From Hemerocallis citrina (Eukaryota > Streptophyta > Magnoliopsida > Asparagales > Asphodelaceae): DNA of 64,000 bases. Below are positions 9,590 through 21,089 of this stretch, piece by piece. Position numbers and translations under genes: made by a program. A model generated the notes under the pieces. The model was not told the origin of the DNA. It did no database searches and saw nothing but the letters and a program-made list of their open reading frames with translations. The DNA is taken from the NCBI GenBank assembly GCA_017893485.1, contig CM030360.1, positions 10,280,597 through 10,344,596 on the forward strand, written 5' to 3'. The number at the start of each line of letters is the position of its first letter. Within the stretch, counting starts at the first letter, position 1.

Positions 9590-10830
9590 TCCCGGTTCTG
9601 GATATCCTCTTCCCCCCAAGTCTTCAAGTCGGTAGACCCCTGGGCGGACTACTTGTGAGACTTTGTATGGTCCCTTCCCATTTAGGGGCAAGTTTTTCTT
9701 TCTTTCGGGGGTTCGATATCTCGAGCTTTCGGAGGTCTAGGTTTCCTTCCTGAATATTGGCTGGGCAAACTCTCTTATTGTAAAATCTCTCAGCCCTCTG
9801 TTGGTTAATGTTTCTTCGGAGGGTAGACTTTTCTCTGGCTTCCTCGAGGAGGTTAAGATTGGCTCGAATGTCATTCGAGTTTCGCTCTTCATTAAACGAG
9901 AGGAGGCGAGGAGAAGGCATTCCTACTTCTAGAGGAATGAGAGCTTCTGTGCCGAAAGTCAGGTTGAAGGGTGATTCTCCCGTGGGAATTCTCTTCGTGG
10001 TTGTATAGGACCAGAGCACACTTGGGAGTTCTTCGACCCATTGTCCTTTTGGGCTTCATCAACCCTCCTCTTGAGGCCATCCAAGATTTGCGGATTGGCA
10101 TTCTCGGCTAGACCATTGGTCTGAGGGTGTGTTATTGAAGAGAAACACTGCTCAATACTTAGATCGGTGCAAAATTTGCGGCCGAAGGTGTATCATCCGG
10201 CCTGTGTCAATCGGGATGAGTCCCCTACCAGCGAATTGAGTTCCGTTATCAGTAACCATGATGCAGGGTATATCGAATCGACAAACCACATTCTTCCAGA
10301 AGAATTGTAGGACTCTATACTCAGTGATTGTTGCGAGTGGTTCCACCTCTATCCACTTTGTAAAGTAATCAATAGCGACTACTAAGAAGGTCCATTGTCC
10401 GGTTGTTGGGGGGAAGGGCCCGAGAAGATCCATTCCCCACATCGCGAAGGGGATGGGGTGCGACATGGAACTGAGGTTAGCTTGAGGAATCCGCTTGATG
10501 GAGGAATTCTTTTGATAGGGGATACATTGACGGACATAAGTTTGAGCATCACTGAGAAGAGTGGGCCAGTAGTAATCATGGTTGAGCACTTTCCGCGCAA
10601 GGGATCTTGCGCCAAGATGGTTGTTGCCTATTCCTTCATGAACTTCCTTCAAGACATAATTGGCTTCTTCAGAAGAAAGGCACCGAAGGTAAGGTCGACC
10701 ATCGATCTGGGTGTAGGAGCGCTTATAGAGAACCATTTCTACACGTACATATCTTTCAGTTCTTACCCGGATCTTTCTCGGAGGATCCCTTTGTTGAGGA
10801 AATCGACTAGGGTTTTCATCCAACAATCTT
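9590..10830 (-). pseudogene. Integrase region of element 1
   Basis: The minus-strand frame 10826-10152 carries the integrase zinc-binding and core domains. An HHCC-like motif starts EVHEGIGNNH and continues to VRQCIPYQ, where the usual second Cys of CxxC is Tyr. The core follows with GMDLLGPFPPTTG (first catalytic Asp) and IMVTDNGTQFAG (second Asp). Past that the frame degenerates and the Glu region is out of frame. The C-terminal part lies in 10019-9624 with GESPFNLTFGTEALIPLE, FYNKRV and APKWEG. It would integrate element cDNA into the genome. Missing residues and frameshifts make this copy inactive. Confidence 0.88.
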
Positions 10831-11560
10831 CAGGCGTCTGCGGGACTATAGACATGAGCTCCAATGTCTCTTCTTTAATGCTTGGTTTGAGGAGGACTTC
10901 AATCAGTACCGCGTGATCGGGCATGTCGAATGATGAGGAGGCAAGCTTGGAGAGGACATTTGCTTGCCCGTTCTCTTCTCGCAGAATACGAGTGATTTCG
11001 ACTTCTCTGAAGGTAGACATGATATTCTTTTCATACGTCAAGTACTTTGGCCATACGATCATCCCTCGCCTCGTATTCTCCTCGGATCTGGTTCACCACT
11101 AATTGGGAGTCACTAAATACCCCGACTCTTTGTACTCTTGCCTTCTTAGCGAGAAGGAGGCCGACAATTAGGGCTTTATACTCGGCTTCATTGTTATAAG
11201 CTGGAAAACTAAGGCGTATTGCAGGATGAACTCATCAGGACCAATCAAGATAACCCCAGCTCCGCTCCCTTCGAGGCAAGAGGGCCCGTCTACATACACG
11301 CTCCACAGTAGGGGGTTGTCTCCTTCCTGGGGTGGATCGGGGATTGTGTTCTCGACAATGAATTTAGCTAAAGCTTGGGCCTTAATTGCGGTTCTGGGGT
11401 TGTAGGTGATATCATGTTGACTTAACTCAATTGACCACTTCATAAGTCTCCCCGAACTTGCAGGTTTGTGGAGGACTTGCTTGAGCGGCTGATCGGTGAG
11501 GATCCATATGGAATGTGCTTGAAAGTATGGTCTGAGCTTTCGGCCGTCGTCACTAGGGCG
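10763..11560 (-). pseudogene. RNase H region of element 1
   Basis: The minus-strand frame 11443-11168 has MKWSIELSQHDITYNPR, then KAQALAKFIVENT, then the RNase H start WSVYVDGPSCLEGSGAGVIL with the first catalytic Asp in YVDG. After a frameshift, 11062-10763 has TRILREENGQANVLSKLASS, the end of the domain, and the linker HAVLIEVLLKPSI leading to integrase. The product would degrade RNA in the RNA:DNA hybrid. It is broken by at least one frameshift. Confidence 0.85.
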
Positions 11561-12292
11561 TAGGCCATCTTCTCCATCTTCGAGTACTGGAGTTCAGCAT
11601 CATGGAGTACCTTGCTTGCATAGTAGATTGGATTCTATACCCGATTTTCTTTTCTTACCAACACAACACTAAAGGTTTGATCCGAGGCAGCCAAGTAGAG
11701 GTAGAGGGTTTCTCTGGGGGTAGGCTTACTTAAGATGGGGGGATGGGTGAGGTGTTTTTGAGGCTTTCGAAAGCTGCTTGCTGCTCCCTCCCCCCCTCGA
11801 AACCTTTTGCTCCCCGAAAAGCTTTAAAGAAAGGGAGCATTTCTCCCTAACTTGGATAGGAAGCATCCGATGGCGGTGAGGCGGCCTGTAAGCTTCTGAA
11901 CTTCTTTGATTGTGTTTGGGGGAGACATGTCGAGAATGGCTTTGATTTTCTCGGGATTGACTTCAATTCCCCTCTGACTCACCATAAATCCTAAAACTTT
12001 TTTGAGGCAATTCCAAAGGCACACTTCGAGGGGTTCAGCCTAATGTAGTTGATCCGGAGTACATTGAATGCTTCTTGGAGGTTGACCACATGGTCTTCTT
12101 TCTTAAGGCTCTTCACGATCATATCATCTATGTACACTTACATGTTTCGGCCGATCTGTTCTCTAAAGACTTGGTTCACCAAGCGTTGATATGTAGCCCC
12201 GGTATTCTTCAGCCCGAATGACATAACTCGGTAGCAATAGAGCCCTTGATTGGTGATGATGGACGTCTTCGGAATGTCTCGCAGGAACATTC
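11561..12292 (-). pseudogene. Reverse transcriptase of element 1, C-terminal part
   Basis: Read on minus from 12292, the sequence gives RMFLRDIPKTSIITNQGLYC, then RVMSFGLKNTGATYQRLVN, then the active-site box VYIDDMIVK near 12120 just after an in-frame stop. Next come LGFMVSQRGIEVNPEKIKAI and LTGRLTAIGCFLSKLG. The N-terminal part is separated by the insertion at 12293-14665. The YIDD catalytic pair is intact, but stops and the insertion make the copy inactive. Confidence 0.9.
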
Positions 12293-14665
12293 TGTTGGAT
12301 CTTGTATGCAAGGCAAATAACACTTAGGGGGGGGGGGGGGTGAATAGTGTTATGTGAAAACTAAAAATTATTTAACTCTGAAACTACTGTCCAATCGACT
12401 GGAAAGACAAAGCAGTCAGTGTTCTAAAAAGCGGCCTAGGCGCTATGCGGCTCTCCAACGCCTCGCCTAGGGGCTAGGCGTTTAAGAAAATCGGTTAATG
12501 GTTCTAGGCGGTTAAAAGGGGGTGTAGGCGGCGCGTAATCGGTGTAAGCGGGTCTAGCCCGCCTAGACCCGCTTAGGACTTAATTTTTTTTAAGAAAAGG
12601 ACCCGACTTATTCCAACTCGACCCGCTCTAATACACTCAAACCCCTAAAACTTCTCTTTCTCCTCTAAATCCCCCGTAACCCCCCCCCCCAAATCAATTC
12701 TATTGTCTAAATCCCTAATTCCTCTTCTCTAAAACCCCCAAATCACCTCCACCTCCCTCCTCCCTTGCCTCCCTCTTTGCAGTCGTTGCTCGCAGTCGTC
12801 AACACAACCTCCTCCGCCTCCCTCCTCGGAGTTGCAGTCTCACTCATTCGTCAAAATCTCCTCCACCTCCCTCCTTGCAGTCGCAACTCGCTTCAACTTC
12901 AACTTCAACCGACGTCAACACAACCTCTATCTCCTCTCTTCAGCTTCAAAGTCAAGTCGCCAACACAACCACACACTGCCTCCCGCCTTGCTTCACCTCC
13001 GACGTCAACACTACGTCCTCTCCTCTCTCAAACTTCTCTTGACGCAACCCTCCCCTAAGCCTCCCGCTTCCCCCACACTGTTTGCTCCTTGGACTGGAAC
13101 AGTCGAACAGGTAATCTCCACTACTGATCTTCGTCATAGATTAATACTAGTCTAATAGATGAGTATAGGACTATACAAAAAAGAAAAAGACTAATAATAA
13201 TACACCGATTCGATTTTGTAAAGCTTATTCTGCAATTGCAAGGAGAAATATCAAGAGTATGAATTGGTAATAACAAAACAAAACAAAATGATAAAATATA
13301 TAAATAAAATATATACATATATAAATAAATATATAATATATAAATAAAACTGCCTAGCGCCTAGCTGCTTAAGCCCCGCTTACAAGGCCTAGGCGCTAGC
13401 ACCCATCGGCCGCCCGACTACCGCCTAGCGACTTTTAGAACATTGAAAGCAGTCGACTGAATCGACAGATAAAAAAGAGTTTTATCAAATAGAAGAACAA
13501 CGAATATGTAAGTCGACTTAATAGGAGAATTAGTTGACTGATCAGACACAGATAAACTATAAAATGCAGCGAAATTAAAATTGCAAGTTAGAGAGATCAA
13601 ACCACAGAGAATCAACAATGCTAACACAGCGATATATCCTGGTTCGGTCCTCCAGACCTACGTTCAGTCCCCAAACAACCCACTTGAGATTTTCCACTAT
13701 TCTTGAAAAGATTTACAAGAATATCCTACAACCTTTGGCAACAACAATGCCAAACCCGTAGACCTTTCTCACCACTAGAGTGAGCAAGACCCCACTCTAC
13801 AACCTAGAGTGAACACCGACTCTACACCAAGAGTCCTTCTCTCCAACCGAGAGGACCACTCTCACAACCCGAGAGTAAACAACAAAGAAGTAGAAGATTA
13901 CAACACCTAGAGCCTTGATTTTTGAATGTGCTTTTTGTATTGAGGCTATAGGTCAACTTCTAATCGCGGTCTTGAACTTAATCGTTGTTATACAAGACTG
14001 AGATTAGAGAACCAAGTCTAAGAGAATGAGAGTTTTTGAAAATTTTGAGTTCTTTTTCACAAATAAAAGCAAAGACTTGATTAAAGCATTGGGTAACCTT
14101 TTCCAATTGCAATCTGAACTCTATTTATAGAGTAAAGACTTCAAAGACTTTGGAAAACCAGTTAGCTAACTGCCATAAAATGGTAGAAATGATTTGAATT
14201 CGAAAATTAAATTTTAAACTTCAGAAAACTGTCAAAACAACTCGAATAGTCGACTGGGTTGCCAAAGGAGTCGACTGGTCAGAGCTTGAGTAAGTTCAGT
14301 CTGTTTTGTACTCGAACAGTCGACTGCATATGAAAGTAAGTCGACTGGTACATTGACAGCTGAACTCATACAAGCTTGAATTTGACTTTTTTTATTTTAA
14401 TAAACTTTATTTTAATCTTAGGGGATGTGTGAGTGTGTGAATCAAGGCTATTACAAAATTTCTAAACAAAACAAAAGATTACAACTTGTACAACAAAACA
14501 CTCTTTTGTTCTTAAGCTTCTAACTTAGAAAAACTTTGAGGCTCTGAATGACTCTTGTCTTGTAGCTTGATCTTGAACCTTGAAAGCTTTGAGTACACAC
14601 TGCATGAGACATGTAAAATAGTACTATGTGTATTGTGTTGTAGTCATCAAAATCAAAAATCTACA
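12293..14665. mobile_element. Solo LTR, copia (SIRE/Maximus-like), inside RT
   Basis: It begins TGTTGGATCTTGTATGC and ends AAATCTACA, with a 5-bp duplication CATTC at 12288-12292 and 14666-14670. RT coding continues on both sides (SGYNQI before, RMFLRD after, on minus). The 14-G run followed by TGAATAG near the start and the block CTGGTTCGGTCCTCCAGACC near 13630 are features I associate with SIRE-type LTRs. The same holds for repeated CAGTCGACTG. No internal coding region or second LTR is present, so it is a solo LTR of about 1336 bp after removing the nested hAT-type element. Confidence 0.82.
12417..13445. mobile_element. Non-autonomous hAT-type transposon nested in the solo LTR
   Basis: The termini are CAGTGTTCTAAAA and, on the opposite strand, CAATGTTCTAAAA. 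A perfect 8-bp duplication AAAGCAGT lies at 12409-12416 and 13446-13453. Both ends carry several copies of a GCCTAGGCGC subterminal motif. The interior (about 12600-13100) is C-rich with no transposase. Confidence 0.9.
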
Positions 14666-14670
14666 CATTC

Positions 14671-15003
14671 AGATCTGATTATATCCTGAGAATGTGTCTA
14701 TAAAACTTAATAACTCATGGCCCGAGATAGCGTCTGTCAAGGTGTTTATGCTCGGCAGAGGAAAAGGATCCTTTGGGCACGCTTTGTTAAGGTCGGTGAA
14801 GTCTATACAGATTCTCCACCTGCCACTGACCTTCTTGACCATTACGACATTTGCTAGCCACTTAGGGTAACTAACTTTTTGGATGAACCGAGCTGCTAGG
14901 AGCTTCTCAACTTCTTTGATGGCTTCTTGCCTTTCCGGTGCAAACTTGCGATGCTTCTGCTAGACAGGTTTGGCTTCCAGATTTACACTTAAGCGGTGCA
15001 TAA
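14671..15003 (-). pseudogene. Reverse transcriptase of element 1, N-terminal part
   Basis: On minus the sequence encodes VSGRWRICIDFTDLNKACPK, then DPFPLPSINTLTDAISGHEL and LSFIDTFSGYNQI, ending exactly at the solo-LTR target duplication. These are the first RT boxes (RICIDFTDLNKACPKD and the SGYNQI box). The remainder lies at 11561-12292. Confidence 0.9.
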
Positions 15004-15760
15004 TTAGGTCTTCGGAAATACCAGACATATCTTCGGCTGTCCAAGCGAATAGGTCTCGATTTTCTCTGATGCAGGCGATGAGTTGCTCCTTGACTCGGCG
15101 GGGGAGTGCCTAGCTAACCTGGAACACTTAGCTTTATCCCCTTCGGAGAAAGGGATTGCTGCTAGTTTATCCACGGGTTCGGAGTTGGCTTGTCTTATAT
15201 CAAGGGGGAGTTCCAGGGCATCGAGGGGAAGGACCGAGCCCCCCATTATAGCAGTATAGCATGCCCGAGCAGCTTCTTGACTCCCCTTGGCTTCCTCTAC
15301 TCCTGCGGCTATAGGGAACTTCATTTTTAGGTGGTATGCTGAGGCGACTGATTAGGGCAGCTAATCTCGGGCGACCGAATATAACATTGTAGACAGATTT
15401 CATGTCGACCACCATGAAGTCTAATGCTTCTGTGCGAGTAGCCGGAGCCTTTGCTAAAGTTACATCAAGGGTTACAATTTCCTCGATCATCACGGGGGCC
15501 ACAGAGAATCCATCGAGGGTATACCCGGCAGGCTTGAGGCGATCCCGCTTAAGCTTGAGGCCCTCGAACATATTCAAAAGGAGGATGTTGACCGAACTGC
15601 CGTTATCAACGATAACTCGGCGCACTTCATGGTTTGCCATGCACATGCTGATCACGAGTGTGTCACAATGAGGTGTTCGTACACCTTCCAAGTCTCGATC
15701 CGAGAAGGTGATGCTAACTCATGGGTTTTTCGGAGGTGGGATGTTGTGTACGGAATTTAT
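15004..15760 (-). pseudogene. Aspartic protease region of element 1
   Basis: The frame 15691-15200 on minus carries MEGVRTPHCDTLVISMCMAN, then the retropepsin active-site stretch VIVDNGSSVNILLL (Asp-Asn-Gly). It continues with LKPAGYTLDGFS, LDVTLAKAP and FMVVDMKSVYNVIFGRPRL. It would mature the Gag-Pol polyprotein. A frameshift near 15330 moves the next stretch to another frame (15324-15004: KFPIAAGVEEAKGSQEAARA), which leads toward RT. Confidence 0.87.
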
Positions 15761-15799
15761 CTCTCGAACGCAGGCTTTTCTTGAAGAGCTGGAGGCTCC

Positions 15800-17638
15800 T
15801 TTCATAGGTCCTCCGTGGATAGCATGAAACATCTCCATTCGCCCCGATCCCTGGGACTCAGTTGGTCTCTCGGCTCACTTGTTGGCTCCCCTTGGAGGAG
15901 GTTCAATATCATTTACCTGGGCAAATTTGGCGAGGTATCCTCGTCGAAGCAACGCCTCTACCTCATCCTTAAGGGCTCGGCAATCATCCGTAAGGTGTCC
16001 GTGATCCTTGTGGAAGATACACCACTTGGTTTTACCTCGTCTCTTGCTCAGGGCATTCATCTTGGGGGGAGGTTGAAGGATTCCGTCCTTGTCAACCTCC
16101 ATAAGGATGGCGGACATGCTTGCATTTACTGTGGTGTACTTCTCAAAACGAGGCATAGATGGCGGGCGGCGCTGTCCTGTGGCATCCTTCTGGAATTTCT
16201 GGGGTTCATCTTCGTTAGTGCCTTTTAGTCTGTTCTCGGATGAAGACATCTGCTCTTGGGGCGGATCACCTCTTCAACGTGGATGTACTTCTCGACTCTT
16301 TGAAGGAGGTCAGAGAAGTCCCGAGGAGGTCTTTTGACGAGGGAAGCTTTGAGGTCATCATGTTTGACATTATATCTGAACGCGGCCATTGCCACTGTGG
16401 AATCAAGTGAGGGATGGATTTGAACTCAGCCGTGAAGTGTTGGATATAGCTCTTGAGGGACTCTCTGTCCCTTTGTTTGAGATCCAACATGGAAGCACTG
16501 GTCTTCTCCAACTTGCGGCTGGTGATAAAGTGTGCAAGGAAGAGCTCCTCAAGCTGGTCGAAAGAAAATATGGAGTCCGGAGAAAGGCGAGAAAACCACT
16601 CTCGCGTAAAGCCTTTCAAGGTTGCCAGAAAAGTTTTGCACGGGAGGGAGTCAGATGCCTGGTGGATCATCATGAGAGTTTTGAAACTCTCGATGTGGTC
16701 TACTGGGTCGGTTTCTCCGTTGTACGGCTCGAACGTTGGGACTATGAAGTTAATAGGGACAAGAGCCTCAATAATCTTCTTGGAGATGGGAGGTCTGATG
16801 GGACGATATCTTTCCTCTTGTTTTGCTTCTTGCTTTTTCAGCATGCCAGACGGTTTTCCATCTTTCGGAGGCACCGGAGGACGCCGTCCTCCTGTTGATC
16901 AAATCTGGTGGACCTGTGGGACTCTTCACATCACAGAGGAGTAGAGTGATGAGGACTAGGTTGTCGGGTCTTGGGAGGAACTATACTGATAGCCTTAAGG
17001 ATTTCATCTTTGAACTCTCGGAGCTCGGCTCTAGTGATTGGCACTTGCTCATCCCTTCCCGTCCTGGGGGCTGCCCTGCTGGTTGGAGTTGGACGTCTCA
17101 TCTCCCGAAGGGGAGTTCTTCTGCAGTCCCTTGGGGAACGACGATCCCTTCACCCCCTTAGGAGAAGGGGATCTTCTTCGTCTTCTGGGAGCGGGACTTC
17201 TCTTGCGTCCCCTTGGAGAGCTCTCCTGGATCTTGGTCTCCGAGGAGAGGGGCGCCTCCTGCTCCCCCGCTGCTCCGGATAGGAGGCTTCCTCACGAGCT
17301 CTCCTTTCATTGAGACGGGTTCGGAGGTCAGACCCCTGTTAGCGACTGACGATGACCTGACGAAGATCGGGTTGTAGTTGAGGGAGTGAGGAAGGAGTAG
17401 AGGTGTAAACTGATCCCCTGTTCTCAAAAAAGGGCTTTGCGGATGGTTCGGGACGACTCTGGCGAGAGCCCCCCGACGCAGCTTCTCTAGGCGGAGGCTG
17501 GACCTGTTGAAGGAGGGGCTCTCCTTGCTGTGGTTGTATTTGTTGAAAGGTGGGAGGGATGTCCTTAAGAGGAGGTGGAGGCAGAGGGTTGGCTTTTCGG
17601 CTTGAGGCCACCGCCTTCCCTTTTTCCTTAGGAGGCAT
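15800..17638 (-). pseudogene. gag of element 1
   Basis: The likely start is the minus-strand ATG at 17638 (MPPKEKGKAVASS), 73 bases inside the PBS/LTR junction. Element 2 gag starts similarly (MPPRLRGKG). A proline/glutamine-rich N-terminus follows. Then, in 16874-16266, comes the Retrotrans_gag domain with FIVPTFEPYNGETDPVDHIE, GFTREWFSRLSPDSIFSFDQ and LEELFLAHFITSRK. The frame 16249-15875 has the zinc-knuckle-like KTKWCIFHKDHGHLTDDC. At least three frame changes are needed, so it is broken. It formed the virus-like particle and bound element RNA. Confidence 0.87.
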
Positions 17639-17687
17639 ATTGGAAACGGTTTTTGCCGACGAAGTTTGGTTGGATTTTCTTTGCTGT

Positions 17688-17709
17688 TCCCATAACAGAC
17701 GGAGCCAAT
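17688..17709 (-). other. Primer-binding site of element 1
   Basis: Directly next to the 5' LTR, the minus strand reads TTGGCTCCGTCTGTTATGGG. Element 2 has TTGGCACCGTCTGTGGGAAC (47563-47582) and element 3 TTGGCGCCGTCTGTAGGAAC (56683 onward) in the same position. The shared TGGCGCCGTC core is complementary to a tRNA 3' end; I do not assign the tRNA. Confidence 0.8.
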
Positions 17710-17710
17710 C

Positions 17711-18415
17711 TGTTGCTGTTTTTTTGGGTATGGGAACAACCAGATGATGTGGATTCTTTGGAAGAACAATCAAGAACTTGACCTTTTTGACTTTTGACTG
17801 CCTTTGACTACGATTGACTTGACGATCTGACTTGTTTGCACCGTAGGATTCAATTTGTGTGGTGACGATTCGCCTCTGCTAACTTGCAAAAAACTTTGAG
17901 ACACCGGGGTTGATCTCAGCGACGGATCCTCCGACGCTCAAGTTAGAAATTAAGAATACTTTGAAAGAGTTTTTTTGGGAGAAAATACTGATTACCTGTT
18001 TCTAGTGGAGGTAAGGGGGTATTTATAGTCGCCTTGGGGTTAGTTTCAAGATAATGATTTATCTATACTTTTCGGTGTTTTTGGATTGAATCAGTTATCT
18101 TTTCTTCATGAAGAGACACGAGTAGTTGAGGGGATTTGAGTTTTAAACTCTCCCTTAGATAAGAGATGGTTTTTGAACCGTCTCTTATGGATAATCATGA
18201 GTTTTAAATTATTTTTAAATGATCTGGACTCATTTGCATGGGGTTGTAATGACATCCCAGTAAGATAGATCCGTTCTTGAATTATTGGGCTTGAAGGAGG
18301 CCCAATTTTCATTCATGGACCTGTTTATAGGTGAAATTATTGTTGTAACCCTGAGAGCTTTAAGATTCGTGCCTGATTTGAACGGTGCCGATTTGTTCTG
18401 TTTTTATCCATATCA
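17711..18415 (-). repeat. 5' LTR of element 1
   Basis: This 705-bp LTR begins TGTTGCTG and ends CATATCA, followed by target duplication AGGGG at 18416-18420. A minus-strand TATAAATA lies at 18020-18027. The U5 end holds a cluster of TTGAC cores, as in the 3' LTR at 275-325. Confidence 0.93.
18020..18027 (-). promoter_or_regulatory. TATA box of the element 1 5' LTR
   Basis: TATAAATA on minus, followed downstream by CCCCC, about 390 bp inside the LTR start. This is the likely promoter for the element's gag-pol RNA. Confidence 0.65.
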
Positions 18416-18420
18416 AGGGG

Positions 18421-19856
18421 TTTTAGGGTTAGGGTGTTGTTGGGCTGGGATGGGGATGAGGAGGAAGAAGAAGACAGAGCCCCTTGATTTTTTTTTTAAA
18501 TTGGTTTATTTTAAATAACAGAAAAAGATTAAGAGAACTTTAACTTTTTGTGGAAAATGTGTATAAATTCCTTGCTCTGATATCATATGAACATATAGTA
18601 TAAGTGAAGAAATATACTTTATTACATTGATATAACTTAATACAATGACTCCTATATATAGGAGATGACAGAGTAAACTAATTCTTTTACTGATTTGAGA
18701 CTAAACTAAGCACTACTTTAACTATAACATATACACCCAAATTTAGATACTTATATAAAAAAATATCCCTCATCCACAACTTTCTGAGATCTATGGAAAA
18801 AGAAAGCTGAATGGAACCAGAGACATGGGTAAACGGATTAGGGTTTGGGATGAGATGGAGAGAGCAAGAGAGAAGCAGGAAAAGGATGAGAGACTTAGAG
18901 GCATGAGAAGAGAGAGATAGGAAGTTGAGAGAGAAATGAGAGCAAGAGAAGCGCGGCTGATTAGAGTTTTGTTGCTATCTATCCTGTATTGCTTCGTACC
19001 TGTCTGATCTTAACTATAGACCAATCCTAGCCATCGGTTATTCGGTCGTTTTCTGCACCGAAACTTTTATGTTAATCAAATCCGAACCCGACCCGTGGAG
19101 GATTTGTACTTGACCTGAACCGGTATTTTTTGGGCCAGTTTTGATCTGATGGTCGGTTTGGACTGTTTAATGCTCAGCCCTACTTGTGCCTCCACAATTA
19201 AGATAACTTTGTTCCCAAAGAGGGCCTTAATAGTTTTATTAACCTCATAATGTTTAGTTATAGATATGCACTGATTCTAAATTTTTGAATATCTTCTGTT
19301 CTGATCCCAAATTTTTCTACTCTAGAGAGTTTCAGTACCGGTCTTTCTATATTAGTTTTTCTTGTCTGGACATACTCAAGAAGTAGTTTGAGTTTTGCTG
19401 GTTCGCTCATCACCATGAACTACTAGTAGATTTCCATTGCTAGTTTAGATCATCTTGTTCTTGATAGTCAATTTTAGTTTTCTTAAATAAATGGTACATT
19501 GTTAATACTTTTAGTTCAAATAATAAAGCATCTTGTCCTCATATTTTGTGCTAGGTTTTCTTCAATTATAATTGTCAGTTTTTTTTTATATAGGATAAGT
19601 GCGTACATGTAACATGTCTACATCAGTATTAATGTCATACACATGTATGCAACATCTTTAGCAGTAAAGAGTACTAGTACATGATCAAGTATGCATTAGT
19701 TAGGTCTTGTAATCTAGTTTACGTAGTCTTGAATTAAGGGTCATGAATAATGTAATATAAATGACATGCTCAGTCGTTTTAATGTATTAAAAATCATTGG
19801 TGACTCGAAAGTCAACAAGCATATCCTTAGCTCCTTTATAGTCTTAGATTTACCTA
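18421..19856. other. Non-coding stretch between element 1 and the first Helitron end
   Basis: No coding exon is supported. The first 80 bases are the other half of the element 1 target site. Around 18560-18680, TTGCTCTGATATCATATGAA followed by ATACTTTATTACATTGATA resembles the tail of a copia-type LTR, but I could not find its partner. Around 18850-18960 is a purine-rich GAGAGA stretch. The rest is unremarkable AT-rich DNA. Confidence 0.4.
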
Positions 19857-20060
19857 TCTATATAATAAAATACAAAGAAAGCTATCAAGTGGCTCTCATT
19901 AAATATGATTGAAATCAATGGTCAAGATCTAACCTCACAAAACATATTTTCCCGCCCAAAAGTTTCGCACCAAAACTCAAATTCAAATCCCCCTAAAACA
20001 ACTCATTTATTTATTTTTCTCTCTCATTTTCTCTCTATTTACTCAAAAAATTTATATTTT
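19857..20060 (+). mobile_element. Helitron 5' end (3' end not found)
   Basis: It begins TCTATATAATAAAATACAAA after an A. For about 180 bases it matches the complete Helitron at 20435, sharing AAGCTATCAAGTGGCTCTC, GATCTAACCTCACAAAACAT and ATTTTCCC. After that the two diverge. No hairpin plus CTAG end is found before 20435, so this copy is truncated or shares its 3' end with the later insertion. Confidence 0.6.
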
Positions 20061-20434
20061 CAGATTTCATGTTTGTAAATTTTTAGATTTTTTATGCATT
20101 TTTTATTTTTCATGTTACATTGAAAATAGCAAATATCTCATCAACAGCTAAATTTCATCATTTTCCACACTCAAGTTCTAAGAAGTTGGATTTTACACCC
20201 TCATTTATAATTATTTTTCAACACTTACTAATGGAAATATGGACTTTTATTTACAACTAATTATTGTTTACTATTCAAATTTGAGCTACATAATTGTTGT
20301 TTTACTGTTTACAAGACTTTCATATGATCATATAAATTGATGCTTCATTGATTGCTCAACTTTTGGGCATGTGTTAATTTATCTACGAAACGATACATGA
20401 TACGTATGCGATACAATATTCTAGAAAAATGATA

Positions 20435-20859
20435 TCTATATAATAAAACACAAAAAAAGCTATCAAGTGGCTCTCCTTCAATCCCCCTAAAAATCAAAGG
20501 GCTAGATCTAACCTCACAAAACATATTTTCCCCCCAAAACTCAAATTCAAATTCCCCACCCAAAACAACTCCTATATTTATTTAATTATTTTTTGTTCTC
20601 TCTCTCCTTCCCTCCTCTATTCAAAAATTTAAGAAAATAATTTTTTTTAAAATTTTTTTAAAAATTAAAAGTTAAAAAACTAAAAATTTTAAAAATTTAA
20701 CAACTTTAAAAATAATTAAAAAAAATCATATAATATGTTTTTTGCTTTATGTTTGCTACTTCAATTAATTTGCTAGACTTCCAAAACTATTTTATATGAT
20801 CAAACAAGATGCACCGTGCCGAAGACGTGCCGTAGGCACGTGTCAACGGGCAAACCTAG
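20435..20859 (+). mobile_element. Non-autonomous Helitron, complete
   Basis: The 5' end is TCTATATAATAAAACAC and the 3' end is ...CAAACCTAG. It sits between A (20434) and T (20860) with no target duplication, the Helitron rule. A perfect 7-bp stem, 3-base loop hairpin ACGTGCC-GTA-GGCACGT lies at 20825-20841, shortly before the CTAG terminus. It is 425 bp long with no Rep/helicase coding. Confidence 0.87.
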
Positions 20860-21089
20860 TACAAATATACAATATGTATTATGATTTGACAACTATGGAT
20901 ATAATTAATCTTTTCCTTACATTGTTTAGATATTTATGATTAACAGATAACTGATTCTAGGACGATTGCTATAATTATGTTTTGACACTTCTCTGTTATG
21001 TAATATGTGTTATGTTGCATATATCAACTGTTATGGGGTATATACTTATATTAATTATCTTAAACTTAAGTGTCCCCTTTCATCAACAG

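Larger units (their letters stand above)
209..18415 (-). mobile_element. Tat-like Ty3/gypsy LTR retrotransposon, complete but degenerate (element 1)
   Basis: Both ends are visible. The left LTR starts TGTTGCTGC at 209 and the right LTR ends TATCA at 18415. They are flanked by the same 5-bp duplication AGGGG at 204-208 and 18416-18420. The two LTRs share start, TATA region and end. The minus-strand order is LTR, PBS, gag, protease, RT, RNase H, integrase, tandem array, a plus-strand extra ORF, tandem array, PPT, LTR. An extra ORF between pol and the 3' LTR, in opposite orientation, is known from Tat-lineage elements (Grande/Retand type). The 18.2 kb length includes four later insertions: MULE 649-2204, hAT-type 5157-5945, and copia-like solo LTR 12293-14665 carrying hAT-type 12417-13445. 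By eye the LTRs differ at roughly one base in ten over their first 70 bases. With frameshifts and stops throughout, the copy is old and inactive. Confidence 0.92.

Noticed and set aside
12765..13155. Overlapping C-rich frames around 100 residues
   Set aside because: They lie inside the non-autonomous hAT-type element and show no transposase motif.
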